Positions 25,153 to 34,232 of a stretch of 35,592 bases of DNA are shown here, piece by piece (position 1 is the stretch's first letter; every line of letters starts with the position of its first letter). The stretch lies in the NCBI GenBank assembly GCA_003155495.1, contig PMDB01000027.1, positions 1 to 35,592 of the forward strand, read 5' to 3'. The position numbers were made by a program, and so were the translations under genes. The DNA is from Ignavibacteriota bacterium (GTDB lineage: Bacteria > Bacteroidota > Ignavibacteria > UBA10030). Under the pieces are notes generated by a model. It was not told the DNA's origin, did no database searches, and worked only from the letters and a program-made list of their open reading frames with translations.

Positions 25153-26636
25153 TAATCTTTATTCCATTCTTTCAAACGGTACTGAAGCCAGCGCAAGGAA
25201 ACACCCAACTTCTCTGCTGTCCGTCTTCGATTTCCATCCATCTCGTCCAATGCTGTTTCAATGATCTGACGTTCAATCTCTTCGAGCGTCACCGAATTCG
25301 GAAGAATGGAGTTTCGTTGAGTAAAATCGAGCACAAGATCGGCAGGCGTCAATTGTGTCCCCTTACAGAGAACTACCGCACGCTCAATGACATTTTGAAA
25401 CTCCCGTACGTTCCCCTTCCACGGATTTGCAAGCAGCATGTGCATCGCATCCGGATGGATGCTGTCGATGGATCGTTTATACATTTGCGCTGTGCGTTGG
25501 AGGAAATGTTTTGCCAGGAGAGGAATATCATCTTTGCGTTCGCGCAACGGCGGGAGATGAATACTAACGACATTCAAACGGAAATAGAGATCTTCGCGCA
25601 TTGTCCCATTCTTCACTTCGCTTTTCAGATCCTTGTTGGTTGCAGCAATAATGCGAATATCTGCAGATCGAGTTACCGTGTCTCCAATACGACGGTACTC
25701 TTTTTCCTGAAGCAATCGAAGAAGTTTCGATTGAAGAGCAAATGGCAGATCAGCGATTTCGTCCAGGAAGAGAGTGCCTCCATCAGCAACTTCGACCAAT
25801 CCTTTTTTGGCCGCATTCGCACCAGTAAATGCTCCGCGAACATAACCAAATAATTCACTTTCAATCAACGATTCGGGAATAGCAGAGCAATTCACAGCCA
25901 CAAATGCAAGTCCCTTGCGCAATCCATTCTCGTGGATAGCGCGCGCAACAAGTTCTTTCCCTGTTCCACTTTCTCCCGTAATGAGGATAGCCACGTCAAT
26001 GTCCAACACACGTTGTACAATTTCCAACGCCCTTTTCCAAGTATCACTTTTACCGATAATGTTTGTGAATAAATGCGTAACGTCGGCTTCGTTTTTCAAC
26101 CGTTCATTTTGATTTCGAAGCTCGGTATAACGTTTCGCATTCTCGATGGCAATACCAGCAAGATCGCCGAAGATGGTCAGGAATTTCAATGATTCGTCGT
26201 TAAATTCTTTCAGCATAGTGCTGCTGTCCAAATACACCGCACCAAACGTCCGCTCTCCCGTCCGAAGCGGGACACAAATGATGGACAATATTTTCTGGGC
26301 AATGATACTTACAGACGATTCAAATCGCTCGTCGTTTGGTGCATCAAAAGTCAGCACTGCTTCACCGGTATTGAGAACATTGGTCACCACGGAAGAGGAA
26401 GCGGCATATTCATTGCTCGTTCTTTGTGAAGAAAAGTTTTTCATCGTTACAACGTCATATCCGTTCTCTTTATTTGGATCAGCAAGAATAACAAACCCAC
26501 GTTCGGCAGAGAGATGTGTCATGGCGATCTCAAGTACACGTTCGAGCAGATTTTCCGGTTCCAAGATGGAGTTGATAGATCGTGCAATCTCATAGAGGGT
26601 ATTAAAGTTGTCTTGATGTATCTGTTCCATAATCAT
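25152..26636 (-). CDS. GAF-domain sigma54-dependent transcriptional activator (enhancer-binding protein)
   Basis: 494 residues. GAF sensor domain at about 12-168 (ERGFVILADP, CVPLRTGERTFGAVYLDS); AAA+ domain at about 190-425 with Walker A GESGTGKE (near 218-226), the sigma54-contact loop GAFTGA (near 267-272), Walker B GTLFLDEIADLP and arginine-finger region (RLLQEKEYRRIGD); Fis-type helix-turn-helix at about 448-490 (GNRRRTAEKLGVSLRWLQYRL). It has no receiver domain, so control is through the GAF ligand or the neighbouring kinase. Its ATG overlaps the lipoprotein stop by 4 bases and its stop overlaps the kinase ATG by 1. The natural target is the sigma54 promoter at 22739-22754. Confidence 0.95.
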   Translation of the reverse strand: MIMEQIHQDNFNTLYEIARSINSILEPENLLERVLEIAMTHLSAERGFVILADPNKENGYDVVTMKNFSSQRTSNEYAASSSVVTNVLNTGEAVLTFDAPNDERFESSVSIIAQKILSIICVPLRTGERTFGAVYLDSSTMLKEFNDESLKFLTIFGDLAGIAIENAKRYTELRNQNERLKNEADVTHLFTNIIGKSDTWKRALEIVQRVLDIDVAILITGESGTGKELVARAIHENGLRKGLAFVAVNCSAIPESLIESELFGYVRGAFTGANAAKKGLVEVADGGTLFLDEIADLPFALQSKLLRLLQEKEYRRIGDTVTRSADIRIIAATNKDLKSEVKNGTMREDLYFRLNVVSIHLPPLRERKDDIPLLAKHFLQRTAQMYKRSIDSIHPDAMHMLLANPWKGNVREFQNVIERAVVLCKGTQLTPADLVLDFTQRNSILPNSVTLEEIERQIIETALDEMDGNRRRTAEKLGVSLRWLQYRLKEWNKD

Positions 26637-27640
26637 TGTACCACAAACGGTGCTTCTTTTGAACGTGAGTAATTGCCAAATTCGTCAACGATAGAAATAG
26701 CCCATACATAATCACCGGCCGACAAAGTCAATCTGCTGCTATCAGCTGGAAACTGGAGTTGCAGAGAAGAAGAACGCACTTGTGTAGATGTCCACACCAC
26801 GTTTTGTTGACCTGGTACATCACGTGAGAGTGTGAGTGTGTATGTATAATTGAATGTTACATCCGGCGGTAACCATTGGAACAGCGGCGTAGGACCGCTG
26901 GTATCCTTTTGTGAAGTGGTCGGGTTGATATTTGGATAGGTGGGTGTCGCTGAATTTTCGATGATCCTCGACACATAAAATGGAGTACTGAGATTGACGG
27001 CGTTGCTTCGATCTCTCGAACGAATTCTTAACGGTTTGTTGACAAGCCATTGGATGGTATTCGTCGGTATATCGTATTTATCAATGGTGATTTGAAATTG
27101 TTTGGTTAACGGAATATAATCCATCGGAATCGAAAGAAGGGTATCAACAGTGAACCAAACGGAGTCCACATCCAGCCAGCCGTTCGGATCACTGACGGAT
27201 GCAGTAACATCGACAAAATATTGCGGACTCGGATAGTACTGATCGATTTTTCTTGTGAGAATATTTTGAGCTAGAACATATGGCGCACCGTTTAATTCAA
27301 ATACAACTTCCTTCGTTGTAAGGTTTTGAAGAACAACCTGCTGTGTATCGGGAACAAAATTCTCTTTGGCGCATACCAGTGTTTGCTTACCCATCGTGAG
27401 GTTTTTGAAAGAATAATTTCCATCTGCATCGCTTGAAACACTCACCCCGTCTTGCAATGAGGAGATGCTTGCTGAAACGATACCACTGTTCTGATTCAGC
27501 AGGAGAACTCGGCCTTTCACTGGAGCTGTGTTTGCGTACTGAGGCGAGCTTGGGTCCAGCGGATTGTCCCGAGGAGCATCCTTGCAACCAGAGATCAGCA
27601 TCAGCGCAAATAATAAAGATGTAGCTGTTAATTGCCTCAT
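26633..27640 (-). CDS. Surface/envelope lipoprotein with carboxypeptidase-regulatory-like domain
   Basis: 335 residues with a lipobox LISGC (acylation at Cys19). Residues about 40-115 form a carboxypeptidase-regulatory-like beta-sandwich (VKGRVLLLNQNSGIVSASIS, GNYSFKNLTMGKQTLVCA). The rest is beta-rich with a fibronectin-like segment (TPLFQWLPPDVTFNYTYTLTL, LSAGDYVWAISIVDEFGNYS). I know of no named family. It is the first gene of the coupled operon and shares its beta-sandwich type with the T9SS-sorted protein at the other end. It may be the envelope sensor or target of the pathway. No Shine-Dalgarno is visible before the ATG. Confidence 0.82.
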   Translation of the reverse strand: MRQLTATSLLFALMLISGCKDAPRDNPLDPSSPQYANTAPVKGRVLLLNQNSGIVSASISSLQDGVSVSSDADGNYSFKNLTMGKQTLVCAKENFVPDTQQVVLQNLTTKEVVFELNGAPYVLAQNILTRKIDQYYPSPQYFVDVTASVSDPNGWLDVDSVWFTVDTLLSIPMDYIPLTKQFQITIDKYDIPTNTIQWLVNKPLRIRSRDRSNAVNLSTPFYVSRIIENSATPTYPNINPTTSQKDTSGPTPLFQWLPPDVTFNYTYTLTLSRDVPGQQNVVWTSTQVRSSSLQLQFPADSSRLTLSAGDYVWAISIVDEFGNYSRSKEAPFVVQ

Positions 27641-27648
27641 AACAATAT

Positions 27649-27678
27649 AATATACTTTATTTTATCGAAACTTTACAA
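27649..27678 (-). promoter_or_regulatory. Possible sigma70-like promoter of the lipoprotein-regulator-kinase operon
   Basis: On the minus strand TTGTAA (27673-27678) and TATATT (27649-27654) are 18 bases apart, close to -35/-10 spacing. The -10 box ends only 8 bases before the ATG at 27640, so the transcript would be nearly leaderless, which agrees with the missing ribosome site. The surrounding sequence is AT-rich, so a chance match is possible. Confidence 0.35.
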
Positions 27679-27700
27679 GATAGAGAATAAAGCTGTCATC

Positions 27701-27755
27701 GGAGTAGTTTCGGAAGGTATCTCGGTTTAAACTCTGTAACCTTTCAAAGGTTCCC
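27701..27755. repeat. Intergenic repeat, copy A (3' side of the PAS kinase gene)
   Basis: The copy runs from GGAGTAGTTTCGGAAGG through TATCTCGG and CTCTGTAACC to AAAGGTTCC and contains the near-palindrome AACCTTT-C-AAAGGTT (27738-27752). It aligns with 33460-33510 on the other side of the kinase gene, sharing GAAGG, GTATCTCGG and AAGGTT in the same order and direction. Confidence 0.5.
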
Positions 27756-27902
27756 CGACTACAAGTACGCAACGTTCTTTGAGGGTCATAATTGTTTTTA
27801 AGTATTGAATTTTGTCAGTTGCTTCGAATATCTTGTTCTCAAACACTCCTTTGAGTTAATGTTCACAGATCATCTTCAAATTCATTCTAAAAAGTCCATG
27901 TC

Positions 27903-30900
27903 TCATTTTCCATCCAACACTTCCCTTATTACTTTCAGAACTTGCATGAGATCATACGGTTTATAGAGAAAATGTTGTATCCCCGCTTTTAGAAATTCCG
28001 ACTTCATTTCCGGATCAAGAAACCCTGTCGCTAGGATCATGTGTTCATTCGGTTTGATTGTTTTAATCCTCTGACACACCTCCAGGCCAGTCATATTGGG
28101 CAATCCAAGATCGGTAAGCACAAGTGCAATATCGTTTTTTCTCTCTTGATAGATCTTTAATGCCGTCAGTCCATCACCGGCAGAAAGAACGTTGTATCCC
28201 TTTTCAACAAGCACCATCCGCAAAGACATCATAAGCATCTCCTCATCCTCTACAACCAGCAACGTTTCTGTTCCGCCCGGAATTTCTTCCAATGTTTCTT
28301 CATCTTTTACACTGATTGGTTCTGCGACTTGTGATGCAGGTAAATACAAGCGGAAGGTCGTTCCCTTGCCAAGCTCGCTTTCCACATCGATAAATCCCTT
28401 ATGAGTATGAACTACTCCGAACACCACAGATAATCCCAATCCGGTTCCTTTTCCTATTCCCTTCGTTGTAAAAAAAGGCTCGAAGATACGCATTTGAGTC
28501 TCTTCGGTCATTCCTTCACCCGTATCACTCACTTCAATGCAGACATAACTGCTCGCAGCAGCGTCTGGATGTTGATGACGCAGACTTGTGACTGATACCA
28601 TGCGAGTATTGATGGTAAGTACACCGCCGCTCGGCATTGCATCGCGTGCATTCACACAGAGGTTCAGCAGCGCTTGATTTAACTGTGAACGATCTGCATT
28701 AATGCATGGCATTCCTTTTTCGAAATTTTGAGAATAGGTAAGAACCTTAGGAAATGTTTCAAAGATCATGGTCATAATTTCCATGACAACATCATTCACA
28801 TTCACTGCTTCAAATGCAGTTTCCGTTTTTCTTGCAAAGGTTAATATCTGCTGGACAAGTGTTTTGCCGCGCTGTACCGCTTTCGTGATCGTTTCAATTG
28901 CAAGGTCTAATTTTTTGGCGTCACCTTTGGATCTTTCAATGCTTGTGTTGTATGCCAGTATGATTCCTAGAATATTGTTGAAATCATGCGCAATTCCTCC
29001 GGCGAGAGTTCCTAATCCTTCCAACTTTTGCATTTGCCGCAGTTGCTCTTCTAAAAGCTTCTGCCCTGTGATGTCGCGAGCTGTGGACAGCGCACCGGAG
29101 ATTTTTCCAGTCGGATCTTTCAATACCCGGCACCACCAAGCAAGTAGTCGTTTTTCTCCATCTTTACGACGCTGCCAACTCTCCAAGTAGATTACACTAT
29201 CATCGCCTTTGAAGAGAGGTTGAATAATTTTATACGTATCTTGTTCACCCTCAAAGTAGAATAAAGCTTCTTTGCCGATTACATCATTACCGAAGAAATC
29301 AATGCCTGACCGATTCGCCCAGGTGTATACCTTGTCATTGTTCACCTCCATAATGATATCTGGAACGGCGGAGAGAATTGCTTCTTGGCGCATTGATAAT
29401 GTGCGCAGCTCTTCTTCTATCCGCTTACGTTCGGTAATGTCGAACAGGATTCCCTGAGTACCAGTGATCTTTCCGTCAGAGTTAACAACTGGTATTTTTA
29501 TGGCGTGAATAAACTGCTTGCTGCCTTCGGCATTCGTGTATTCTTCATCCAACTCAATGGATTTGCCGGTTTGCATGATCAATCTATGATGTCCCTCGCC
29601 TTCAGCGGAATACTTGATTGCAAGCCCCGTTGTGTCCTGTTTCGCTGCATCGCATGCGGCAACTTCCTGAGGTGTTTTGCCCAGAAACTCTTCCGGTCTC
29701 ATTTTTTTTAGCCTACAGAACCATGTGCTAACAAAATCATAGCGGCCTTCATAGTCTTTGCGAAAAACTCCGGCGGGCAGTTGCTCCACGAGCGAATGAT
29801 AAAGCGCTTGCGATTCCTGCAACTTCTCCTCAGCTCGCTTGCGCTCGGTGATATCACGGATGATACCAGTAAAAAAACGACCCGCCTTCGTCTCCCAGAT
29901 TGACAACGAAAGTTCTAAAGGAAATACACTCCCATCCTTTCGTAATCCTTCTAAATCAACAGTCTTACCGACAACGGTTTGATCTCCTCCAGATTGAAGT
30001 CTCTTCATTCCGTTGGGATGTCTGGCGTGGTGGTAAAGCGGCATTATGGAGGTGAGCGATTGCCCAATTGCTTCCGTATAACTGTAACCGAAAATTCGCT
30101 CAGCACTACGATTCCATCCAATGATAATCTCGCTGCTGTCGGCAGTGACAATAGCATCAGTAGCAGATTGCAGAACTGACCGATATCTCGTCTCGCTCTC
30201 CCGCAGCGCTTCCTCTGCTCGCTTGCGGTCGGTGATATCGCGAGTGGCTACCATCCGCATAGACTTGCCTTGGTAGATGAACTGCTTCGCGAACGCTTCG
30301 AGTATTATTCTTGTACCATCTGCTCGAAGAGCGGGAGTCTCAAAGCGTCCCTCTATCCCTGACGCAATGCGTTCACGGATGCGGTCGAGCATTTCGGCCG
30401 ATGTAAATTCAAGCAGGGATTTGCCAATGGCATGTTCACGCGCGTATCCGAACATTTGGCACATGGCATCATTCACTTCAATAATTATTCCCTTGTCGAG
30501 GATGGTAATCCCCTCAACCGTCGCTCCCCATAACTCGCGGAATCTGGATTCACTTTCCCGCAAAGCCTCTTCCGTCTTCTTGCGCTCGGTGATATCTACT
30601 ACAATACCGTTAAAGCGAACTACATTGCCATTCGCATCTCGCGAAGGACTTCCGCGGGACATTAACCATCGTACTGCACCATCGTGGCCGATTACACGCC
30701 ACTCTGCATCTAATTCTTTCCCTTCGCGCGCCGCTTCTTGTACCTTCTTTTCTGTTTTCTCGCGATCCTCTGGATGAATTGTCTCCCGCCATAATTCATA
30801 TGATGGCACACAGCTATGCGGCTCGAGACCATACAACTTCCATAATTCATCCGACCAAATATTTTCGTTTGTGAGTAGGTCCCATTCCCAAGTACCGGAA

Positions 30901-33374
30901 TTTGCGGACTCCAAAGCCAGGTGAAGACGATCGCTACTTTTCTGCAACGCTTCCTCTGCTCGTTTGCGGTCAGTGATTTCTCTTCCTTCACCCATAATGG
31001 ACTCGGGTCTTCCGTTCTCATCACGGATGAGGCTGAACCTGTTTTCCGACCAATACGTTGTACCATCTTTACGATAGAATTCAAGTTCTAAAGTACGCAA
31101 AATAAAATAGGTTGGGTCTGCCATCACTTTTTGCATCTCCTCCGAAAAGGCATCCATTGCCAATTGGAATGAGGCGGGTGCGAACTGTTGATCAAGAGGT
31201 AATTGCTGGAGTTCTTTCAGAGTATATCCCCGCAATTTTTCAACGGATGGACTAATGTATGTCGTTTTTAAATTCATATCCATGAGCCATATCGTGTCTT
31301 TCATATGGTCTGCCAGCAAACGGTACCGTGTTTCGCTTTGCTTGAGCAGCACTTCTGACCGTTTGCGGTCAGTGATGTCATTCATAGTAAGGTACCCAGC
31401 GATTATTTCTCCTTTATTATTATAAATCGGGTTTGCACTGACTAACTCCCAACGCCCCGTTCCATCCTTTCTGACAATGAACCGTTCTTCGTTTGATATT
31501 TTCTGTCCGGTTATCGCACGTGCCAACGGTAAATCTCTCACATCACCAATATTCCCCTGAACATCATAGTCCATATAGGAAGGCTTAAAATTCATGAGTG
31601 ATGTGCCGATATATGACGGCTCATCCTTCACTCCAAGAAATTCTCTGCAAGCCGGATTGATAATTCGTACTACAGCATCGGGCATGCTTACCAGAACCAT
31701 TGGAATCGGAGATTGTTCAAATGTTTGTTCGAGCAATATTTTTATCGTTGACAATTCCATCTCCGCCTGCTTACGCTCGGTAATATCGTAGAACGTGCTG
31801 ATCAAGTATTTCTTATCTTGCATCATGAAGATTTGACCCGATACTACGCCTTTGCGAATAGTGCCGGATTTATGATTCAGATCTGCTTCAAAATTTTGGA
31901 CAAATCCATTTTGCTTGAGCAATGATAAAAAGCGATCACGATCATAAGGATCTGTCCACATGTTCAAATCACCTGTTGTTTTGCCCAATGCTTCTTCCCG
32001 ACTGTAACCAGTCATTAGTGAGAAATTATCGTTTACCTCGAGCGTCTTTCCATCAGGTAGTGAAGTGAGAATCATTGATCCAGGTGCTACCTTGAATATG
32101 ACTGAAAATTTTTCCTCGCTTTCACGCAGCGCTTTTTCTGCCCGTTTGCGCTCGGTGATATCCTCAACAAATCCTTCGTAATGGCTGGGCTTTCCCTCTT
32201 GATCACGGACTATGCGCAAATACAGCATTCCATTCCAAATAGTACCATCCCTACGACGATAGTTATTTTCTATACTAGTCATGCCGCCGGTTTTCAGCAT
32301 GGCAGTTGCTACTGAGTTTCGTCGCGACGGTTCAGCATAGACCTGCTCAGAGATATTGGTAATACTGTTGACTGCTTCTTCGGGAGAATCATACCCCAAT
32401 AACCTGGCGAGAGCTGGATTTATATCAATAAACCTGCCATCGATTGTGGAATGGAAAATACCTAAGGCAGCATTGGTATAAAGATCATGATATTTTTCTT
32501 CGCTTTCCTGCAGTGCATCTTCCGCATGTCTGCTTGCTGATTCGGCGAGCCTGCGCTCAGTGATATCCTCTACTACCCCATCATAGTAAAGTGTCTTTCC
32601 TTGGGAATCGCGGATCGCGCGAGCACTCTCTCGTACAATGACGAGTGATCCATCCTGACGAATCCAAGCTGATTCAAAATTATCGACTTCGCCTTCCATT
32701 TCAATATTCCTAAGAAATACTTTACGTTGAGACGATTGTGCGAAACCAACTTTTGAAAGATTCCTTTCAGCAAGCTGCTCTAAAGATGAATAGCCAAGCA
32801 TTTTCACTAACGCTCGATTTGCTAAAAGTATTTTTCCGGCGGGAGTAGTTCGATATAGACCGACCGCGACATTTTCATAGAGCGAGCGGAACCGGAGCTC
32901 GCTTTCGCTTAATGCTTTCGCCGCCTGTTTACGCTCCTGTATCAGATTCCACTCGTGCAATGAACGCTCTATTGTGTGAGGCATTGCTTTAAAAGATTCA
33001 GTAGTCTTCACTACATAATCGAGCGCTCCTGCTTTCATCGCTTTGACGGCAATTTTCTCATCTCCAGAACTGATCATTACCACAATCGGGAACGATCCGG
33101 CTTCCGGAGGAGATGTCAACACCTCGAGAGCTTTTCCATCCGGGAGATACATGTCTATCAAAACTATGTCCGGCAATGATTTCGCAATGGCGCTGCGATA
33201 CTCCTGCAATGAACCTGCAACCTTCACCACGGCATTCGGGTCGGCGGATTGAATAGTATGGCGCATAACTGCAACATGAGTCGGTTCATCCTCAACGAGA
33301 AGAATGTATGGCAAATGTGATTTTTCTGGTGAGGATGCTTTTGGTTTTATTGTTGCTTTCTTATGTTGTGCCAT
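27903..33374 (-). CDS. Giant hybrid sensor histidine kinase: REC, ten PAS, HisKA/HATPase, REC
   Basis: 1823 residues with AGGAGCG before the ATG. N-terminal receiver at about 22-140, phospho-acceptor Asp74 (VLIDMYLP). Ten PAS units of about 110-140 residues follow, from about 156 to 1450, each closed by a DIT(E/D)RK-type linker and opened by an LRESE-type helix. The kinase core has the H-box GGIAHDFNN with His1463, N-box NLCVNARDAM, G1 DTGEGM and G2 GKGTGLGLS. The C-terminal receiver has VVEDEE and Asp1755 (LTDLGLP). No transmembrane helix is seen, so it is a cytoplasmic sensor that could integrate many inputs through PAS ligands. No separate response regulator lies beside it. Length is far above a typical hybrid kinase (about 700-1200). 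Confidence 0.95.
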   Translation of the reverse strand: MAQHKKATIKPKASSPEKSHLPYILLVEDEPTHVAVMRHTIQSADPNAVVKVAGSLQEYRSAIAKSLPDIVLIDMYLPDGKALEVLTSPPEAGSFPIVVMISSGDEKIAVKAMKAGALDYVVKTTESFKAMPHTIERSLHEWNLIQERKQAAKALSESELRFRSLYENVAVGLYRTTPAGKILLANRALVKMLGYSSLEQLAERNLSKVGFAQSSQRKVFLRNIEMEGEVDNFESAWIRQDGSLVIVRESARAIRDSQGKTLYYDGVVEDITERRLAESASRHAEDALQESEEKYHDLYTNAALGIFHSTIDGRFIDINPALARLLGYDSPEEAVNSITNISEQVYAEPSRRNSVATAMLKTGGMTSIENNYRRRDGTIWNGMLYLRIVRDQEGKPSHYEGFVEDITERKRAEKALRESEEKFSVIFKVAPGSMILTSLPDGKTLEVNDNFSLMTGYSREEALGKTTGDLNMWTDPYDRDRFLSLLKQNGFVQNFEADLNHKSGTIRKGVVSGQIFMMQDKKYLISTFYDITERKQAEMELSTIKILLEQTFEQSPIPMVLVSMPDAVVRIINPACREFLGVKDEPSYIGTSLMNFKPSYMDYDVQGNIGDVRDLPLARAITGQKISNEERFIVRKDGTGRWELVSANPIYNNKGEIIAGYLTMNDITDRKRSEVLLKQSETRYRLLADHMKDTIWLMDMNLKTTYISPSVEKLRGYTLKELQQLPLDQQFAPASFQLAMDAFSEEMQKVMADPTYFILRTLELEFYRKDGTTYWSENRFSLIRDENGRPESIMGEGREITDRKRAEEALQKSSDRLHLALESANSGTWEWDLLTNENIWSDELWKLYGLEPHSCVPSYELWRETIHPEDREKTEKKVQEAAREGKELDAEWRVIGHDGAVRWLMSRGSPSRDANGNVVRFNGIVVDITERKKTEEALRESESRFRELWGATVEGITILDKGIIIEVNDAMCQMFGYAREHAIGKSLLEFTSAEMLDRIRERIASGIEGRFETPALRADGTRIILEAFAKQFIYQGKSMRMVATRDITDRKRAEEALRESETRYRSVLQSATDAIVTADSSEIIIGWNRSAERIFGYSYTEAIGQSLTSIMPLYHHARHPNGMKRLQSGGDQTVVGKTVDLEGLRKDGSVFPLELSLSIWETKAGRFFTGIIRDITERKRAEEKLQESQALYHSLVEQLPAGVFRKDYEGRYDFVSTWFCRLKKMRPEEFLGKTPQEVAACDAAKQDTTGLAIKYSAEGEGHHRLIMQTGKSIELDEEYTNAEGSKQFIHAIKIPVVNSDGKITGTQGILFDITERKRIEEELRTLSMRQEAILSAVPDIIMEVNNDKVYTWANRSGIDFFGNDVIGKEALFYFEGEQDTYKIIQPLFKGDDSVIYLESWQRRKDGEKRLLAWWCRVLKDPTGKISGALSTARDITGQKLLEEQLRQMQKLEGLGTLAGGIAHDFNNILGIILAYNTSIERSKGDAKKLDLAIETITKAVQRGKTLVQQILTFARKTETAFEAVNVNDVVMEIMTMIFETFPKVLTYSQNFEKGMPCINADRSQLNQALLNLCVNARDAMPSGGVLTINTRMVSVTSLRHQHPDAAASSYVCIEVSDTGEGMTEETQMRIFEPFFTTKGIGKGTGLGLSVVFGVVHTHKGFIDVESELGKGTTFRLYLPASQVAEPISVKDEETLEEIPGGTETLLVVEDEEMLMMSLRMVLVEKGYNVLSAGDGLTALKIYQERKNDIALVLTDLGLPNMTGLEVCQRIKTIKPNEHMILATGFLDPEMKSEFLKAGIQHFLYKPYDLMQVLKVIREVLDGK
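29421..32575 (-). repeat. Degenerate repeats from PAS linkers inside the kinase gene
   Basis: A linker coding for a DIT(E/D)RKRAE-type segment recurs about nine times, near 29430, 29850, 30220, 30585, 30970, 31365, 31775, 32150 and 32560, at spacings of about 365-430 bases. The plus-strand core is GC(G/T)CTCGGTGATATC or a close variant. The linkers are much better conserved than the PAS cores between them, as expected if the array grew by unequal exchange at the linkers. Confidence 0.7.
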
Positions 33375-33459
33375 AAAATCGCTCCTACTCTATCGTAAAC
33401 TGCACAGCTAACTTCGGTTGAAAAGAACATGCTACGCGCGTAACATTTTCAGTCTTCCA

Positions 33460-33510
33460 GCTCCTCGAAGGGTATCTCGGGCCAAATTGAGAGACATTCC
33501 GAAGGTTACC
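33460..33510. repeat. Intergenic repeat, copy B (5' side of the PAS kinase gene)
   Basis: The copy contains CTCCTCGAAGG, GTATCTCGG, CATTCCGAAGG and TTACC, in the same order as copy A at 27701-27755. Together the two copies bracket the 5.5-kb kinase gene. Sequence identity is partial, so these look like members of a diverged intergenic repeat family. Confidence 0.5.
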
Positions 33511-34044
33511 TGAAAGGGAAAGGGAATTTTTATGAATAGTTTGGCGCGAAATGAAATTGGATGTTTGTTCGATGAAACTTGCTTTTGTGTGCATCCTCTT
33601 ACTTCCAATCTCTTTCTTGGTGTGCAGAGTTACTCCACGAATGTAGAAGTGTAACGACTCTTATAATGAGAATCAAGATGTTGAGCGAGAACATCGATAG
33701 ACGATCGAATAAATTTCCGCTGCTTTGAAACTGGCCTGATTGTTGGTTGTGAAGTTCCCCTGAAGTGTAACAAAGGCATATCCATGTTGTGGAATGAAAT
33801 CGGAGGTAAAGTGTGCTTTGTTCAAGGGGCAAGACATGATCGAGTTCTCACTACCGACCTCTCTAGAACCCTCGTTATCTCTGAATTTATATATTGCAGC
33901 TTACTTGGCAGGAATTATATCCTATCCAAAGTACTTGTTTGAAATGCGAAAAAGTCTCAGAGCTACGAAAGAAAATCTCCAACGCTCTCCCAAGCACCGA
34001 GGATTCCGCAAACCTACACGACGCTTATTCAGTGAAAAGCAACG

Positions 34045-34200
34045 CGCACTTTCAGGTGAAGCCCATAACTTCGCACCGATTCCTGTGGGATCACCGACGA
34101 TCACGCCAGGTCCAAAACCACGCTCTTGAGCGATGAACTCGTGAACGGCGAGGAACAAATATAGTGCGATGCCTGCATAATATAATGGTCCTTTGTATAC
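34045..34200 (-). pseudogene. Relic of a small secreted protein gene
   Basis: On the minus strand an open frame reads GPLYYAGIALYLFLAVHEF, then IAQERGFGPGVIVGDPTGIG and AKLW. The first part looks like a signal peptide ending IAQ|E. The second resembles, from memory, the start of a common Bacteroidota secreted protein family (FGPG-GDPTGISAKLW). There is no ATG in frame before it, although AGAGGAAG stands where a ribosome site would be, and the frame loses the pattern after LWASPESA. A lost start and a missing C-terminus suggest decay. Family recall is not checked. Confidence 0.45.
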
Positions 34201-34232
34201 TTCCTCTTTTTATTATTGCAGCGATTCAAGTG

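Noticed and set aside
27838-27855. CTCAAA-CACTCC-TTTGAG hairpin after the PAS kinase stop
   Set aside because: Short stem, no T-run on the minus strand; could be chance.
33532-33654. 40-codon plus-strand ORF with a purine-rich leader
   Set aside because: Too short to judge, no family, and adjacent to a repeat that explains the unusual purine run.
33732-33747. TGGCCTG-ATTG-TTGG, sigma54-like
   Set aside because: It has GG instead of GC at -12 and no gene downstream.
33794-34129. 111-codon plus-strand ORF
   Set aside because: It overlaps two other frames of the same interval; the minus-strand relic with the GDPTGIG run explains part of the sequence better.
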